The position numbers were made by a program, and so were the translations under genes. A DNA stretch of 64,000 bases from Mycolicibacterium fortuitum subsp. fortuitum (GTDB lineage: Bacteria > Actinomycetota > Actinomycetes > Mycobacteriales > Mycobacteriaceae): the NCBI RefSeq assembly GCF_022179545.1, contig NZ_AP025518.1:868001-932000 (forward strand). The letters run 5' to 3'. Every line of letters begins with the position of its first letter. The first letter of the stretch is position 1. The notes under the pieces are model-generated. The model made no database searches and had not been told where the DNA came from. It saw only the letters and a list, made by a program, of their open reading frames with translations. Positions 9,247-17,004 of this stretch are shown here, piece by piece.

Positions 9247-9912
9247 ATGGATGACCCCGAGCAGACAGCCAGGCCGGCCTTGGCCGCGAACAGCTGGGCG
9301 CTGCTCGGGTTGCTGTCCTACGAGCAAGAACTCTCCGGTTACGACGTCCGGAAGTGGCTCGGCTGGAGTATGCGTTTCTACTACGGCAGCCCCGCCTTCA
9401 GTCAGATCTATTCGGATCTGAAAAAGCTGGAGAAGATCGGTTACGTGACCTCGCGGGTGGACGGAACCGGCACGCGAAACCGCCGCCTCTACAAGATCAC
9501 CCAGTCCGGTCTGGACGCCGTCACTCAGTGGGCGCGTGAGACGCCCCCTGATCCGCCTTCGTTGAAGCACCCAGCGCTCATGCGGGTGACGATGGGCCAC
9601 CTCAGCGACCCCGCCACGCTGAAGCAGATGCTCCAGGAGCACCTGGCGTATGTCGACGGGATGCAGCGCGACGCCGCCAAGGAGGCCCGTTGGTCCGAGG
9701 CTGATCCGGCGTGGGCATACGCCAAGATCGCGTTGGATTGGGCGGTTCGCTACTACGCGTCCGAGCGGGAGCTCACGTTGCAGCTCATCAAAGATCTCGA
9801 CGAAGCCGAGGCCAATTTCCCGAAAGTCGGTGAAGGCGCCAAGATCCCATGGCCGGATCCTGCGTATTGGTACGAGATCGAGAGGAAAGCCGACGCCGAA
9901 GACGCCGACTGA
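9247..9912 (+). CDS. PadR-family transcriptional regulator
   Basis: A 221-aa regulator starting MDDPEQTARPAL at ATG 9247. Residues about 12-90 form the PadR winged helix: SWALLGLLSYEQELSGYDVRKWL, then SQIYSDLKKLEKIGYVTSR and the wing NRRLYKITQSGLDAV. The C-terminal half is helical with the PadR VirR-like effector/dimer region (HLAYVDGM, WAVRYYASERE). It stands between the flavin reductase and kstD/kshA, so it probably represses this steroid block. A PadR repressor was reported to control the second steroid cluster of M. smegmatis, as I recall; that link is from memory. Confidence 0.93.
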   Translation: MDDPEQTARPALAANSWALLGLLSYEQELSGYDVRKWLGWSMRFYYGSPAFSQIYSDLKKLEKIGYVTSRVDGTGTRNRRLYKITQSGLDAVTQWARETPPDPPSLKHPALMRVTMGHLSDPATLKQMLQEHLAYVDGMQRDAAKEARWSEADPAWAYAKIALDWAVRYYASERELTLQLIKDLDEAEANFPKVGEGAKIPWPDPAYWYEIERKADAEDAD

Positions 9913-9943
9913 TCTCCCTTCCGTTGGTGTTTCGGGCCGTGAC

Positions 9944-11677
9944 CTACGCTTCGGCCGCGTCGCGAGCGGCGATGTAGCCGAAGACCAGCCCCTGCGCGAT
10001 GGTCGCGCCGGCACCGGGATAGGTTTTGCCGAACGCGTTGGCTGCCGTGTTACCGATCGCATACAGTCCGTCGATGACGGTGCCGTCTTCACGCAGGACT
10101 CGGGCATGGTCGTCGGCTCGGAGGCCGCCGCAGGTGCCGAGGTCGCTCAGTACCATCTTGACCGCGTAGAACGGTCCTTTGACCAGTGGCCGCAGGTTCG
10201 GGTTCGGCGTGATCGTGGGATCACCGTAGTAGCGGTCGTAGGCACTGCGGCCCCGCTCGAAGTCGGGGTCCTCTCCCGCGAAAGCGTTTTCGTTGAACCG
10301 GGTAACAGTTGCCTCGAAATTGTCGACCGGAACCTGCATTTTGGTTGCCAGCTCATCGAAGTTGTCTGCCTTGACTGCGATTCCGGCGTCGTACCAGGTC
10401 TGCGGTATCGGCATGCGCGGAAACAGTTCGGCGGCGAAGACATAGCTGTTGCGGTACTGCTGGTCGAAGACGATCCACATGCTGTCCACGGGTGTGCCGG
10501 CGTTCTCGAGATCAAGGATGCGTTGCCCAAAGCTCATGTAATCCGCTGATTCGTTGGCGAACCGGTGCCCGTTGTGGTCGACGATGAACGACCCGGGTAG
10601 TGACCGCTCGGCGAGCATCACCGCCGGAGCTGCGCCTGGCAGCGGTGCGACGGCGGGGAACCACCACGATTGATCCATCAACGCGATGTCGCCGCCGACA
10701 TCCTGTCCGAGCCGGATGGCGTCGCCGGTGTTGGATTCCGCGCCGAGGCTGAGATTGCTTCCGAGAGAATCGGATTGGAACTTGCGGCGCATTTCCATGT
10801 GGTGATCGAAACCGCCGGCGGCGAGAACTACTCCGCGCCGGGCAGTGACCGTGACGCGTTCCCCGCCGTGTTCTACGACCGCTCCGGTGACTCGGCTGCC
10901 TTCAGTGACCAGTTCCGTCAGTGCGGTGTCGAGCCAGATCGGGATCCCCGCACGAATCACGCCCGCGAACAGTCCTGCGGCCAGCGCCTGGCCGCCGGCC
11001 GCATATCGCCTGCCGAGGGCCAGACCGCCGATGCCCTGCGCGAGCCGCTTGATGATGGTGGGCAGGCCCTTTCGGGGTACTCGGCTCATCAGGTTCAGCC
11101 AGCGGTAGTCGGCGCCGGTGGTCGGCATCGGAATGCTGACCTCCATGACCCCCGGCCGCAGGTCAGGCAGATATTCGCCCAGAATCGAGGTGTTGAGCGG
11201 CCGGCATTCGCACGTGCGGCCCGCCGCTGATCCGCCGGGTGCCTCCGGGTGATAGTCGGAGTACTCCTTGGCCCAGAACAGCTTCATGGGGGTGGTTCGG
11301 CGCAACATTTCGACCGTGGCAGGCAGGTTTTCCAGGTAGGCCGCAGAGCGCTCCGGTGGCGCGGAATTCCCGACCACCGACTCCAGGTAGGTGTGTGCCC
11401 GCGAGACGGGGTCATTGCCGCCGCAGTCCTCGATCACCGGGCTTGCCGGCAGCCAGAGCGCGCCTCCGGATCGGGCCGTCGAACCTCCGACGTAGGACGA
11501 CTTCTCGACGACGAGAACGGACAACCCTTGTTCGTGGGCTGCCAGGGCGGCGGCCAGGCCCGTGCCGGAACCGACGACGAGAAGGTCGACCTCGGTGGCG
11601 GCAACGGTCAGTCCGGCGGGAATGCTCTTGTGGCTGGTGGCGGTCACGACCGCAGACGATAGGGCGACTACCGGCAA
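9944..11677 (-). CDS. kstD: 3-ketosteroid delta1-dehydrogenase-like flavoprotein
   Basis: KstD introduces the C1-C2 double bond in 3-ketosteroids using FAD. The N-terminal FAD motif VVGSGTGLAAALAAHEQGL and the KstD-typical VVEKSSYVGGSTARSGGALWLP are present. Further shared blocks are KEYSDYHPEAPGG, SAYDRYYGDP, GPFYAVKMVLSDLGTCGG with its conserved Tyr, and DGLYAIGNTAANAFGKTYPGAGATI at the C-terminus. Length suits KstD (about 563 aa in M. tuberculosis). Start is ambiguous: TTG 11677 has AGGAGG 12 bases upstream, while GTG 11647 gives 567 aa without a clear ribosome site. It is divergent from kshA across a motif-bearing promoter. Confidence 0.87.
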   Translation of the reverse strand: MPVVALSSAVVTATSHKSIPAGLTVAATEVDLLVVGSGTGLAAALAAHEQGLSVLVVEKSSYVGGSTARSGGALWLPASPVIEDCGGNDPVSRAHTYLESVVGNSAPPERSAAYLENLPATVEMLRRTTPMKLFWAKEYSDYHPEAPGGSAAGRTCECRPLNTSILGEYLPDLRPGVMEVSIPMPTTGADYRWLNLMSRVPRKGLPTIIKRLAQGIGGLALGRRYAAGGQALAAGLFAGVIRAGIPIWLDTALTELVTEGSRVTGAVVEHGGERVTVTARRGVVLAAGGFDHHMEMRRKFQSDSLGSNLSLGAESNTGDAIRLGQDVGGDIALMDQSWWFPAVAPLPGAAPAVMLAERSLPGSFIVDHNGHRFANESADYMSFGQRILDLENAGTPVDSMWIVFDQQYRNSYVFAAELFPRMPIPQTWYDAGIAVKADNFDELATKMQVPVDNFEATVTRFNENAFAGEDPDFERGRSAYDRYYGDPTITPNPNLRPLVKGPFYAVKMVLSDLGTCGGLRADDHARVLREDGTVIDGLYAIGNTAANAFGKTYPGAGATIAQGLVFGYIAARDAAEA

Positions 11678-11695
11678 AGTTGATTCCGACCTCCT

Positions 11696-11709
11696 GTTGA
11701 GCGGAACAC
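11696..11709 (+). promoter_or_regulatory. Shared steroid-regulon motif, copy 1 (kstD/kshA)
   Basis: The 14-mer GTTGAGCGGAACAC lies in the kstD/kshA intergenic region. Near-identical copies occur at 20506-20519 and, inverted, at 55307-55320. It carries short dyad arms TGTT/AACA around GAGCGG. It overlaps the kstD ribosome-site region if TTG 11677 is the start, and is about 80 bases upstream of kshA. Probably an operator; the binding regulator is unknown. Confidence 0.55.
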
Positions 11710-11789
11710 TGACCTTCCCGTTCACGCGTCATCGCAGTTCAATGTGGGCAACAGCCAAGGAATTCACTGACCTAAGGACGGCTCGCAAC

Positions 11790-12935
11790 ATGACGACGCA
11801 CTCAGATACCGACGCAGTTCGGTTGATCGAGGCCGGTTCGGTACCCACCAGGTTCGCCCGCGGCTGGCACTGCCTGGGACTGGTCCGCGATTTCGGAGAC
11901 GGAAAGCCGCATCAGATCAACGCCTTCGGGCAGAAGCTGGTGGTATTCCGATCAGAGGACGGCGCCATCAACGTGCTCGACGGTTACTGCAGGCACATGG
12001 GCGGAGACCTGTCGCAGGGGACGGTGAAAGGCAACGAGATCGCCTGCCCTTTCCACGACTGGAGGTGGGGTGGCGATGGTCGTTGCAAGATGGTGCCCTA
12101 CAGCAAGCGCACTCCGCGATTGGCGCGTACCGCTGCATGGCCCACACTGCAGCAGGACGGCATGCTGTTCGTCTGGAACGACCCCGAACGCAAGGCGCCG
12201 CCGGCCGACGTGACCATCCCGCGCATCGAGGGAGCCACCAGCGATGGCTGGACCGATTGGCACTGGTACTCAACAGTGGTCAACACCAACTGCCGCGAGA
12301 TCATTGACAACGTTGTGGACATGGCGCACTTCTTCTACATCCACGGTTCGCTCCCGACGCACTTCAAGAATATTTTCGAAGGCCATGTCGCCACCCAGTA
12401 CATGAAGAGTGGTGCCCGGCCTGACCTGGATGACCCAGAAGGCGCCAAACTGCTGGGCACCACCTCGTTGGCGTCTTATCACGGACCGTCGTTCATGATC
12501 GACGACCTGATCTACCACTACCAGGACTTCGACCAACGCACGGTTCTGATCAACTGTCACTATCCGATCGATGCCAACTCCTTTGTGCTGCAATACGGCA
12601 TCGTGGTGGAGAAGAACGCGGCCATGCCGGAGGAACTCGCCGAGCAGACGGCGATCGCGCTCGGCGACTTCGTCAAGATGGGCTTCGAACAGGACGTCGA
12701 GATCTGGCGTAACAAGACCAGGATCGACAATCCTCTTCTGGTGGAAGAGGACGGCCCGGTGTACCAGCTGCGACGCTGGTACGAGCAGTTCTATGTCGAC
12801 GTGGCTGATGTGACACCGGACATGGTCGACCGTTTCGAGTTCGAGCTCGACACCACCCGGCCGTGCGAGGTTTGGATGAAGGAGGCGGAGGCCAATCTGG
12901 CCGCCCGTATCGCTGCGTCCGGAGCCGTGGGGTGA
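11790..12935 (+). CDS. kshA: 3-ketosteroid 9-alpha-hydroxylase oxygenase (Rieske)
   Basis: A 381-aa terminal oxygenase that hydroxylates C9 of 3-ketosteroids and, after KstD action, opens ring B to give 3-HSA. The Rieske [2Fe-2S] ligands are Cys67 and His69 (CRH) and Cys86 and His89 (CPFH). The mononuclear iron site is in DNVVDMAHFFYIHG (His180, His185) with Asp302 in EQDVEIW, the spacing of known KshA. Start ATG 11790 has AAGGA upstream. Electrons would come from the KshB-like reductase at 44528-45592. Divergent from kstD; the stop overlaps the small Cys-rich gene downstream. Confidence 0.93.
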   Translation: MTTHSDTDAVRLIEAGSVPTRFARGWHCLGLVRDFGDGKPHQINAFGQKLVVFRSEDGAINVLDGYCRHMGGDLSQGTVKGNEIACPFHDWRWGGDGRCKMVPYSKRTPRLARTAAWPTLQQDGMLFVWNDPERKAPPADVTIPRIEGATSDGWTDWHWYSTVVNTNCREIIDNVVDMAHFFYIHGSLPTHFKNIFEGHVATQYMKSGARPDLDDPEGAKLLGTTSLASYHGPSFMIDDLIYHYQDFDQRTVLINCHYPIDANSFVLQYGIVVEKNAAMPEELAEQTAIALGDFVKMGFEQDVEIWRNKTRIDNPLLVEEDGPVYQLRRWYEQFYVDVADVTPDMVDRFEFELDTTRPCEVWMKEAEANLAARIAASGAVG

Positions 12936-13216
12936 CGATGGCTGTCCGCCCGGACAATCGCCTCGACGATGCGCCGATGGTGCCGGTGACCTGCGCACGG
13001 TGCGGGGCCGGCGTCGAGGTGCGCAAGAGCAGTTGGAACCAGACGAGCGTTCAATGGACCGGAGCCGCCCTTTCCCGCTGCGAAGAGCGGTGTACCGCTG
13101 CGCAGCTGGGTGACAACGGTGGACGTGGGCTGTTTCTGGCCTGCTCTGCCTTGGGCGGGTCCATCGTCGACGCGGTGCGGTCGGGAGCGCTGCAGGTGGT
13201 CGACGAGCGGCCGTGA
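12932..13216 (+). CDS. Small Cys-rich protein coupled to kshA, function unknown
   Basis: A 94-aa protein whose GTG start overlaps the kshA stop (GTGA); ATG 12938 is an alternative giving 92 aa. In the 92-aa numbering the cysteines are C19, C22 (TCARC), C48, C52 (CEERC) and C69. The arrangement CxxC-25-CxxxC-16-C could bind zinc or an Fe-S cluster. There is no signal peptide or membrane span. The coupling suggests a KshA accessory, small ferredoxin-like or assembly role, but it does not match a classical ferredoxin pattern I know. Function is unassigned. Confidence 0.7.
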   Translation: MTMAVRPDNRLDDAPMVPVTCARCGAGVEVRKSSWNQTSVQWTGAALSRCEERCTAAQLGDNGGRGLFLACSALGGSIVDAVRSGALQVVDERP

Positions 13217-13233
13217 AGTTCGGAAACCGTCGG

Positions 13234-13791
13234 CTATCTCTTGAAAAGGCCGACGGTTCGAACGAGTCGTTCTGACAGTTCCCGCGCATCGATGCGCCGC
13301 TGGGCGAATGCAGCGACGTTGGACATCCAGACGTCAGAGAGTATTTCGGCGGCACCGATTTCCATCGCGGCTGCATTTCCCTCATCGACGGAGCCGACGA
13401 AGATCCGGACTGTCTGCTGTCGGACCAGATCGGCTTGGATCGCTGCGGTACCGTCTGCGTACAGGTAGGGGCGGATCATCGCCTCGGCCAATCGCGGTGA
13501 TGCGCAAAGCCTGTCGGTCAGGGTCAGGGCCACCCGCAGCAGGCGCTGAAACGGATCCGCTTCGCCTGCGTCGCCGCGATACTCGGTTTCGAAGTCCCAG
13601 AGCCATTCGTAGAAGCAAGCGAGCAGCAGGTCGTCCTTCGACGGGAAGTACTGGTACACAGTGCTGGCCGATACGCCCGCAGCCTCGGCGACAGAACGGA
13701 TCTGACAGGTGTCATAACCCTCGAGGGCAAGTGCCGTTGCGGAGGCGATGATTCGATCACGTCGCTCGCTTCGCACGAGACTGTGCAACAC
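13234..13791 (-). CDS. TetR-family regulator, KstR-like
   Basis: A 185-aa TetR protein with the N-terminal HTH RSVAEAAGVSASTVYQYFPSKDDLL (about 32-56). The ligand domain keeps features of KstR, the cholesterol-regulon repressor: the SPRLAEAMIRPYLYAD segment and LSDVWMSNVAAFAQRR near the C-terminus correspond to regions I recall from KstR. It is shorter than KstR and could sense a steroid acyl-CoA, by analogy. Start GTG 13791 is supported by AAGGAG six bases upstream. It is convergent with the kshA operon. A weak copy of the regulon motif (GGTGTTCTCGCTGACC at 13871-13886) lies upstream. Confidence 0.85.
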   Translation of the reverse strand: MLHSLVRSERRDRIIASATALALEGYDTCQIRSVAEAAGVSASTVYQYFPSKDDLLLACFYEWLWDFETEYRGDAGEADPFQRLLRVALTLTDRLCASPRLAEAMIRPYLYADGTAAIQADLVRQQTVRIFVGSVDEGNAAAMEIGAAEILSDVWMSNVAAFAQRRIDARELSERLVRTVGLFKR

Positions 13792-13888
13792 TGCCCACTC
13801 CTTCAGCGCAAAGAGGCTCTACCAACGGAAGGTTAGGTCAGGAGGAGTTGATCGAGCACAGGTGTTCTCGCTGACCGGACGGTCGAAG

Positions 13889-13929
13889 GGTGTCCCAGCT
13901 GTTGAGCATCGCTCAGCAGCTGGGACACC
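13889..13929 (-). terminator. Strong hairpin after the 309-aa unknown gene
   Basis: Arms GGTGTCCCAGCTG and CAGCTGGGACACC (13 bases, perfect) continue inward as TGAGC/GCTCA around ATC after one mismatch. The structure starts 10 bases downstream of the stop of the minus-strand gene 13939-14868. There is no U-run, as is common for mycobacterial terminators. Confidence 0.7.
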
Positions 13930-13938
13930 TCGGGGTGC

Positions 13939-14868
13939 TCAGGAGGGCGTCACGGGCATGATCGGTATCTTCTTCATCGCACTGGCACGGGGATCAGGTG
14001 CTGCGGCTGCCGCCGCGTGGTTCTCTTCACCTCTGGTGTAGGTCCACACGCAGAACGGCTCGCCTTCGGCAAACTTGAAGTCCTTGGGCGGGAGGTTGAT
14101 GTCCAGTTTGCACCCCGGGAAGAACGGCGCTGAGATGCGTTGCTCGAAAGTGCAATTCATCCATGCCCGGGCCGGCGGGTAGAGGCCCTCGTCGGTGTAC
14201 TTTTGGAGCACCTCACAGCGGCGCATGTTCAGCACGACGTGATCGGGGTTGTACACGATGTACTCGCCGCCGTAGCCCAAGGTTCCGTCGATACTCAGCA
14301 CCGCCAGCTTCAAGAAATCCACGACGTGAACCGGCTCGATCTTGAAGACCTTCGCGAGTTTCGGGTATTGGTAGTCGATTATCAGTTGGTACATATCTGG
14401 CAGACCGAGCCACACCTCCTCTTCGGGGATGATCTTTGTCCACTGGTCGATGAAGTAGTTGTGGCCCTTGAGATATTGGTCCCAGTAGGTCTTGATCAAA
14501 CGAATCAGCGCCGGCTTCGTGAGGTCTTCGGTCTGAACATCGAAGGGGATCGCCTGGTACTGGGCGCTCTTCCAGTCCCAACCGGGGGGTGCGATGAACC
14601 GTCCCATCGGCATGACCTGGCGCATACCCGCTCGGGAAACGTGGGCAGCGACGTCCATGGCGGTGTTGATGCCGACCTTCTCCGAATAGATCTTGACGTG
14701 GGCATAGGGAACGAAGTTCAGGACGTCTTCGAACACCCGGGCCAGACCTAGTAGGAAATCGCGCGAGAAGTCTTGGATGTTGCCGACCTTGCCCATGAAG
14801 TCGTGGGTGTAGTCGTCGTAGTTGAGTTCCTCGCCGGCAGAGGTGAGTTCGTCGTTTTCGGTTGTCAC
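13939..14868 (-). CDS. Conserved protein of unknown function, 309 aa
   Basis: Start GTG 14868 is preceded closely by AGGAGG. The soluble protein has no signal peptide or transmembrane span. Aromatic- and acid-rich segments include NYDDYTHDFMGKVGN near the N-terminus, a central IKTYWDQYLKGHNYFIDQW and a C-terminal half with CEVLQKY, WMNCTFEQRI and PGCKLDINLPP, three scattered Cys that could bind a metal. The tail is Ala-rich and low-complexity. I do not recognise a characterised family with confidence. It is divergent from a TetR gene with a tandem operator between them, so it is probably that regulator's target. Confidence 0.75.
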   Translation of the reverse strand: MTTENDELTSAGEELNYDDYTHDFMGKVGNIQDFSRDFLLGLARVFEDVLNFVPYAHVKIYSEKVGINTAMDVAAHVSRAGMRQVMPMGRFIAPPGWDWKSAQYQAIPFDVQTEDLTKPALIRLIKTYWDQYLKGHNYFIDQWTKIIPEEEVWLGLPDMYQLIIDYQYPKLAKVFKIEPVHVVDFLKLAVLSIDGTLGYGGEYIVYNPDHVVLNMRRCEVLQKYTDEGLYPPARAWMNCTFEQRISAPFFPGCKLDINLPPKDFKFAEGEPFCVWTYTRGEENHAAAAAAPDPRASAMKKIPIMPVTPS

Positions 14869-14935
14869 AAGTCCTCCTTGGATGATGGCGATCACGGCGC
14901 GGCAGCCTGATCGGGTGACGGGGTGGCCGGCCGCT

Positions 14936-14966
14936 GGCAGAATCTGCATGTATGGCAGAATCTGCC
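14936..14966. promoter_or_regulatory. Tandem TetR operators
   Basis: Two copies of GGCAGAATCTGC stand at 14936-14947 and 14954-14966, centres 18 bp apart. The second is a perfect 13-base dyad (GGCAGA-A-TCTGCC); the first misses only the last pair. They lie between the divergent unknown gene (start 14868) and tetR (start 15104). Confidence 0.8.
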
Positions 14967-15103
14967 AGTGCTGATAGTAGGTTCGGGTATGCGTGTGTTA
15001 CTGGTGTATTCCCGGTGATCGGGAGGGTGCCCCCTCGGCGGGCATCTGCGAGGCCTGCCAGGGCTACTATCAAATTCGCTGGTAAGGGGAGGGAGTCGCG
15101 CAC

Positions 15104-15718
15104 ATGCAGGTGGCGAACAAGCCCGCGACGCTTAGTGAGCGGCGCGCTGAGGAGCTTCGATTCGAAATCGCGGTCGCTGCGCGGGATCTTTTCCTGGCCG
15201 AGGGGTCGACCTCGGTCACCGTGGAGCGAATCTGTGCCGCGGCCGGCGTCGCCCCACGCACGTTTCACCGGCATTTTCCGGTTAAAGAGGATGTCGTGCT
15301 GCCGTTGTTTCGCCGGTTCGGCGCCCTGAGCATCGAGTTGCTTGCGCACGCAGGACCGGAGCGCGATGTGGTTGACGCCTTGGTCGAGGCTTTCAGCACG
15401 GAAGTTCCCAGGCGGGCAACGGTCGAATTCGACCGCACGTTCATGGCATTGGTGGTCAACGACCCCCAGTACCGGCTGCGCTGGCTGGACTGGGGGCAGG
15501 ACCTGATCGGCCCGATTACTGAGTTCTTGGCCGACAGGTTCGACTTGGGCGAGAACCCGAACACGCGAGAATTACCGGCACAGTTGGTAATTCAGGTGTG
15601 CCGGCACGCATACTTGCGCTGGGTCGCCGACGGCGACTTCGCCGGCCTGCGATCCGCTCTGGGAGTCGGGATGCAGATGGTCGTGGAGGCCCTGCCGGTT
15701 TTGACGCGGCAGGGCTGA
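15104..15718 (+). CDS. TetR-family regulator
   Basis: A 204-aa protein with N-terminal HTH TVERICAAAGVAPRTFHRHFPVKEDV (residues about 38-63) and a helical ligand domain ending in an ALGVGMQMVVEALPVL dimer helix. It is clearly paralogous to the TetR at 53718-54362 (shared LSERRAEELR, PQYRLRWLDW, FDLGENPNTRELP). The likely operator pair at 14936-14966 lies 138 bases upstream, so it probably represses itself and the divergent unknown gene. Ligand unknown. Start ATG 15104 follows an AGGGGAGGG-like tract. Convergent with the SnoaL gene. Confidence 0.9.
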   Translation: MQVANKPATLSERRAEELRFEIAVAARDLFLAEGSTSVTVERICAAAGVAPRTFHRHFPVKEDVVLPLFRRFGALSIELLAHAGPERDVVDALVEAFSTEVPRRATVEFDRTFMALVVNDPQYRLRWLDWGQDLIGPITEFLADRFDLGENPNTRELPAQLVIQVCRHAYLRWVADGDFAGLRSALGVGMQMVVEALPVLTRQG

Positions 15719-15741
15719 CCTACGGTAGGAACCGGAATCGT

Positions 15742-16185
15742 CTAGCTACCAAAGATTTCCAGCGGTCCGACATACGCACGGTTGACCTTGACCCGTTCGG
15801 TGATACGCCACCGGCCGTCGCCGTCTCGCCGCCAGGTGTCGTGATAGTCACCCAGCGTGTAGAAGCGCGTCGACGGATCGCCGGCTGAATTGAGATGAAC
15901 GTCGCGGATATAGGCTCGGCTGGTCGCCGTGTCGTCGACGACATCGACAAGGATGTTGCCGATCAGATGCTGAGTCGGGCCGCAACTGTCGAGGTATCCG
16001 CGGATCATGTCGATGATTGCCGTGCTCCCCGTCAAGCGGCCCGTCCCGAAATCTCCTTCGGCATCGTCGGCGAGGGTTTCAGCCATCGTCGCCCAATCCC
16101 GATCGTCCATGGCCCGGGCGAAGAGATTCAGTGCCCGCTCGATGTCCCGCTCATCACGCAGCGTCCTCAGATCGACTGAATCCAT
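15742..16185 (-). CDS. SnoaL-like (NTF2-fold) protein
   Basis: A 147-aa single-domain protein with the SnoaL_4 pattern: DERDIERALNLFARAMDDRDWATMAETLADDAEGDFG at the N-terminus, a central HLIGNILVDVVDDTATSRAYIRDVH and the end strand GRWRITERVKVNRAYV. Members act as isomerases, cyclases, dehydratases or hydroxylase-like subunits on small hydrophobic molecules. It closes a minus-strand run (SDR just upstream), and steroid context suggests an intermediate-handling enzyme. No specific catalytic residues can be assigned. Confidence 0.85.
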   Translation of the reverse strand: MDSVDLRTLRDERDIERALNLFARAMDDRDWATMAETLADDAEGDFGTGRLTGSTAIIDMIRGYLDSCGPTQHLIGNILVDVVDDTATSRAYIRDVHLNSAGDPSTRFYTLGDYHDTWRRDGDGRWRITERVKVNRAYVGPLEIFGS

Positions 16186-16205
16186 GCCCGCGCTCCTCTC
16201 ATCGC

Positions 16206-16988
16206 TCAGGAGTGTGCGCCACCATCGACACGAATCTCGGTGCCGGTGATGAACGCACCGTCATCTGAGGCGACCATTGCGATCACCGACGCGACAGCGC
16301 TTGGGTCACCGAGGATTTCGCTCTCTGCTCCGTGCAGCAACGGCGTTTGCTTGGCCCAGAGGCCCAGATCATAGCCTTCGGGCATCTTGTCCAGGGTGCT
16401 GTTGGCCAGAGCTGTCGAGACGCCGCCAGGCTGGATGTTGACCGCGCGCAGGCCCTGCTTGGAGTACTCCAGCGCCAGCGAATGGGTGAAGCTGAGGACG
16501 CCGCCCTTGCTGGCTGCATACGCCGCCATGTAGGGGTGGGCGAACGTAGCAGCGGTAGAGGTGAAGTTGACCACGACACCGCGCCGTGATTCCAGCAGCG
16601 CCGGCAGCGCCTGGCGGGTCATCAGGAAGGTGCCGGTGAGGTTGACGGCCAGAGTGCGGTTCCAGTCTTCGAGGCTGGTCTCGTGCGTGTGCGAACACGT
16701 CTGCATGGCAGCCACATTGACCAGAACCTCAAGCCCGCCCAACTCGGCCACCGCAGCGGACACCGCGGCGATCACGTCGTCCTCGCGCGATATGTCGAGG
16801 ACGGACGTGGTGAGCCGCTTGGCGGTGCCGGCACCTTCGGCGGCCGCGGTAGTCGCGGCCAAGCCGTCGGCGGAGATGTCGTAGCCGACCACCGTTGCGC
16901 CTTCATCGAGCAGGCGAGCCACCGTGGCCGCACCGATCCCCGACCCGGCGCCGGTGATGATGACCCGCCGATCTGAGAAGCGATTCAC
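16206..16988 (-). CDS. Short-chain dehydrogenase/reductase
   Basis: A 260-aa classical SDR: TGAGSGIG nucleotide motif at residues 12-19, catalytic Ser in NFTSTAA, YAASK active-site Tyr/Lys, and the VDGG C-terminus. The usual NNAG structural motif reads NVAA, an uncommon change that is tolerated in some SDRs. Asp in VVGYDIS after the second strand suggests NAD(H) preference. It probably interconverts a hydroxy/keto group on a steroid intermediate. The gene sits between the Fe/2OG-like gene and the SnoaL gene with short gaps. Confidence 0.9.
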   Translation of the reverse strand: MNRFSDRRVIITGAGSGIGAATVARLLDEGATVVGYDISADGLAATTAAAEGAGTAKRLTTSVLDISREDDVIAAVSAAVAELGGLEVLVNVAAMQTCSHTHETSLEDWNRTLAVNLTGTFLMTRQALPALLESRRGVVVNFTSTAATFAHPYMAAYAASKGGVLSFTHSLALEYSKQGLRAVNIQPGGVSTALANSTLDKMPEGYDLGLWAKQTPLLHGAESEILGDPSAVASVIAMVASDDGAFITGTEIRVDGGAHS

Positions 16989-17004
16989 TGAATACCCCTC
17001 GGAG

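Noticed and set aside
9121..10107. Long N-terminal extension of the flavin reductase frame
   Set aside because: It runs antisense through the PadR gene and the end of kstD. ATG 9120 gives the normal family length with a ribosome site.
14936..14966. Two short repeats resembling the start of a CRISPR array
   Set aside because: Only two units with a 6-base spacer, each a dyad, in a divergent promoter. This is an operator pattern.
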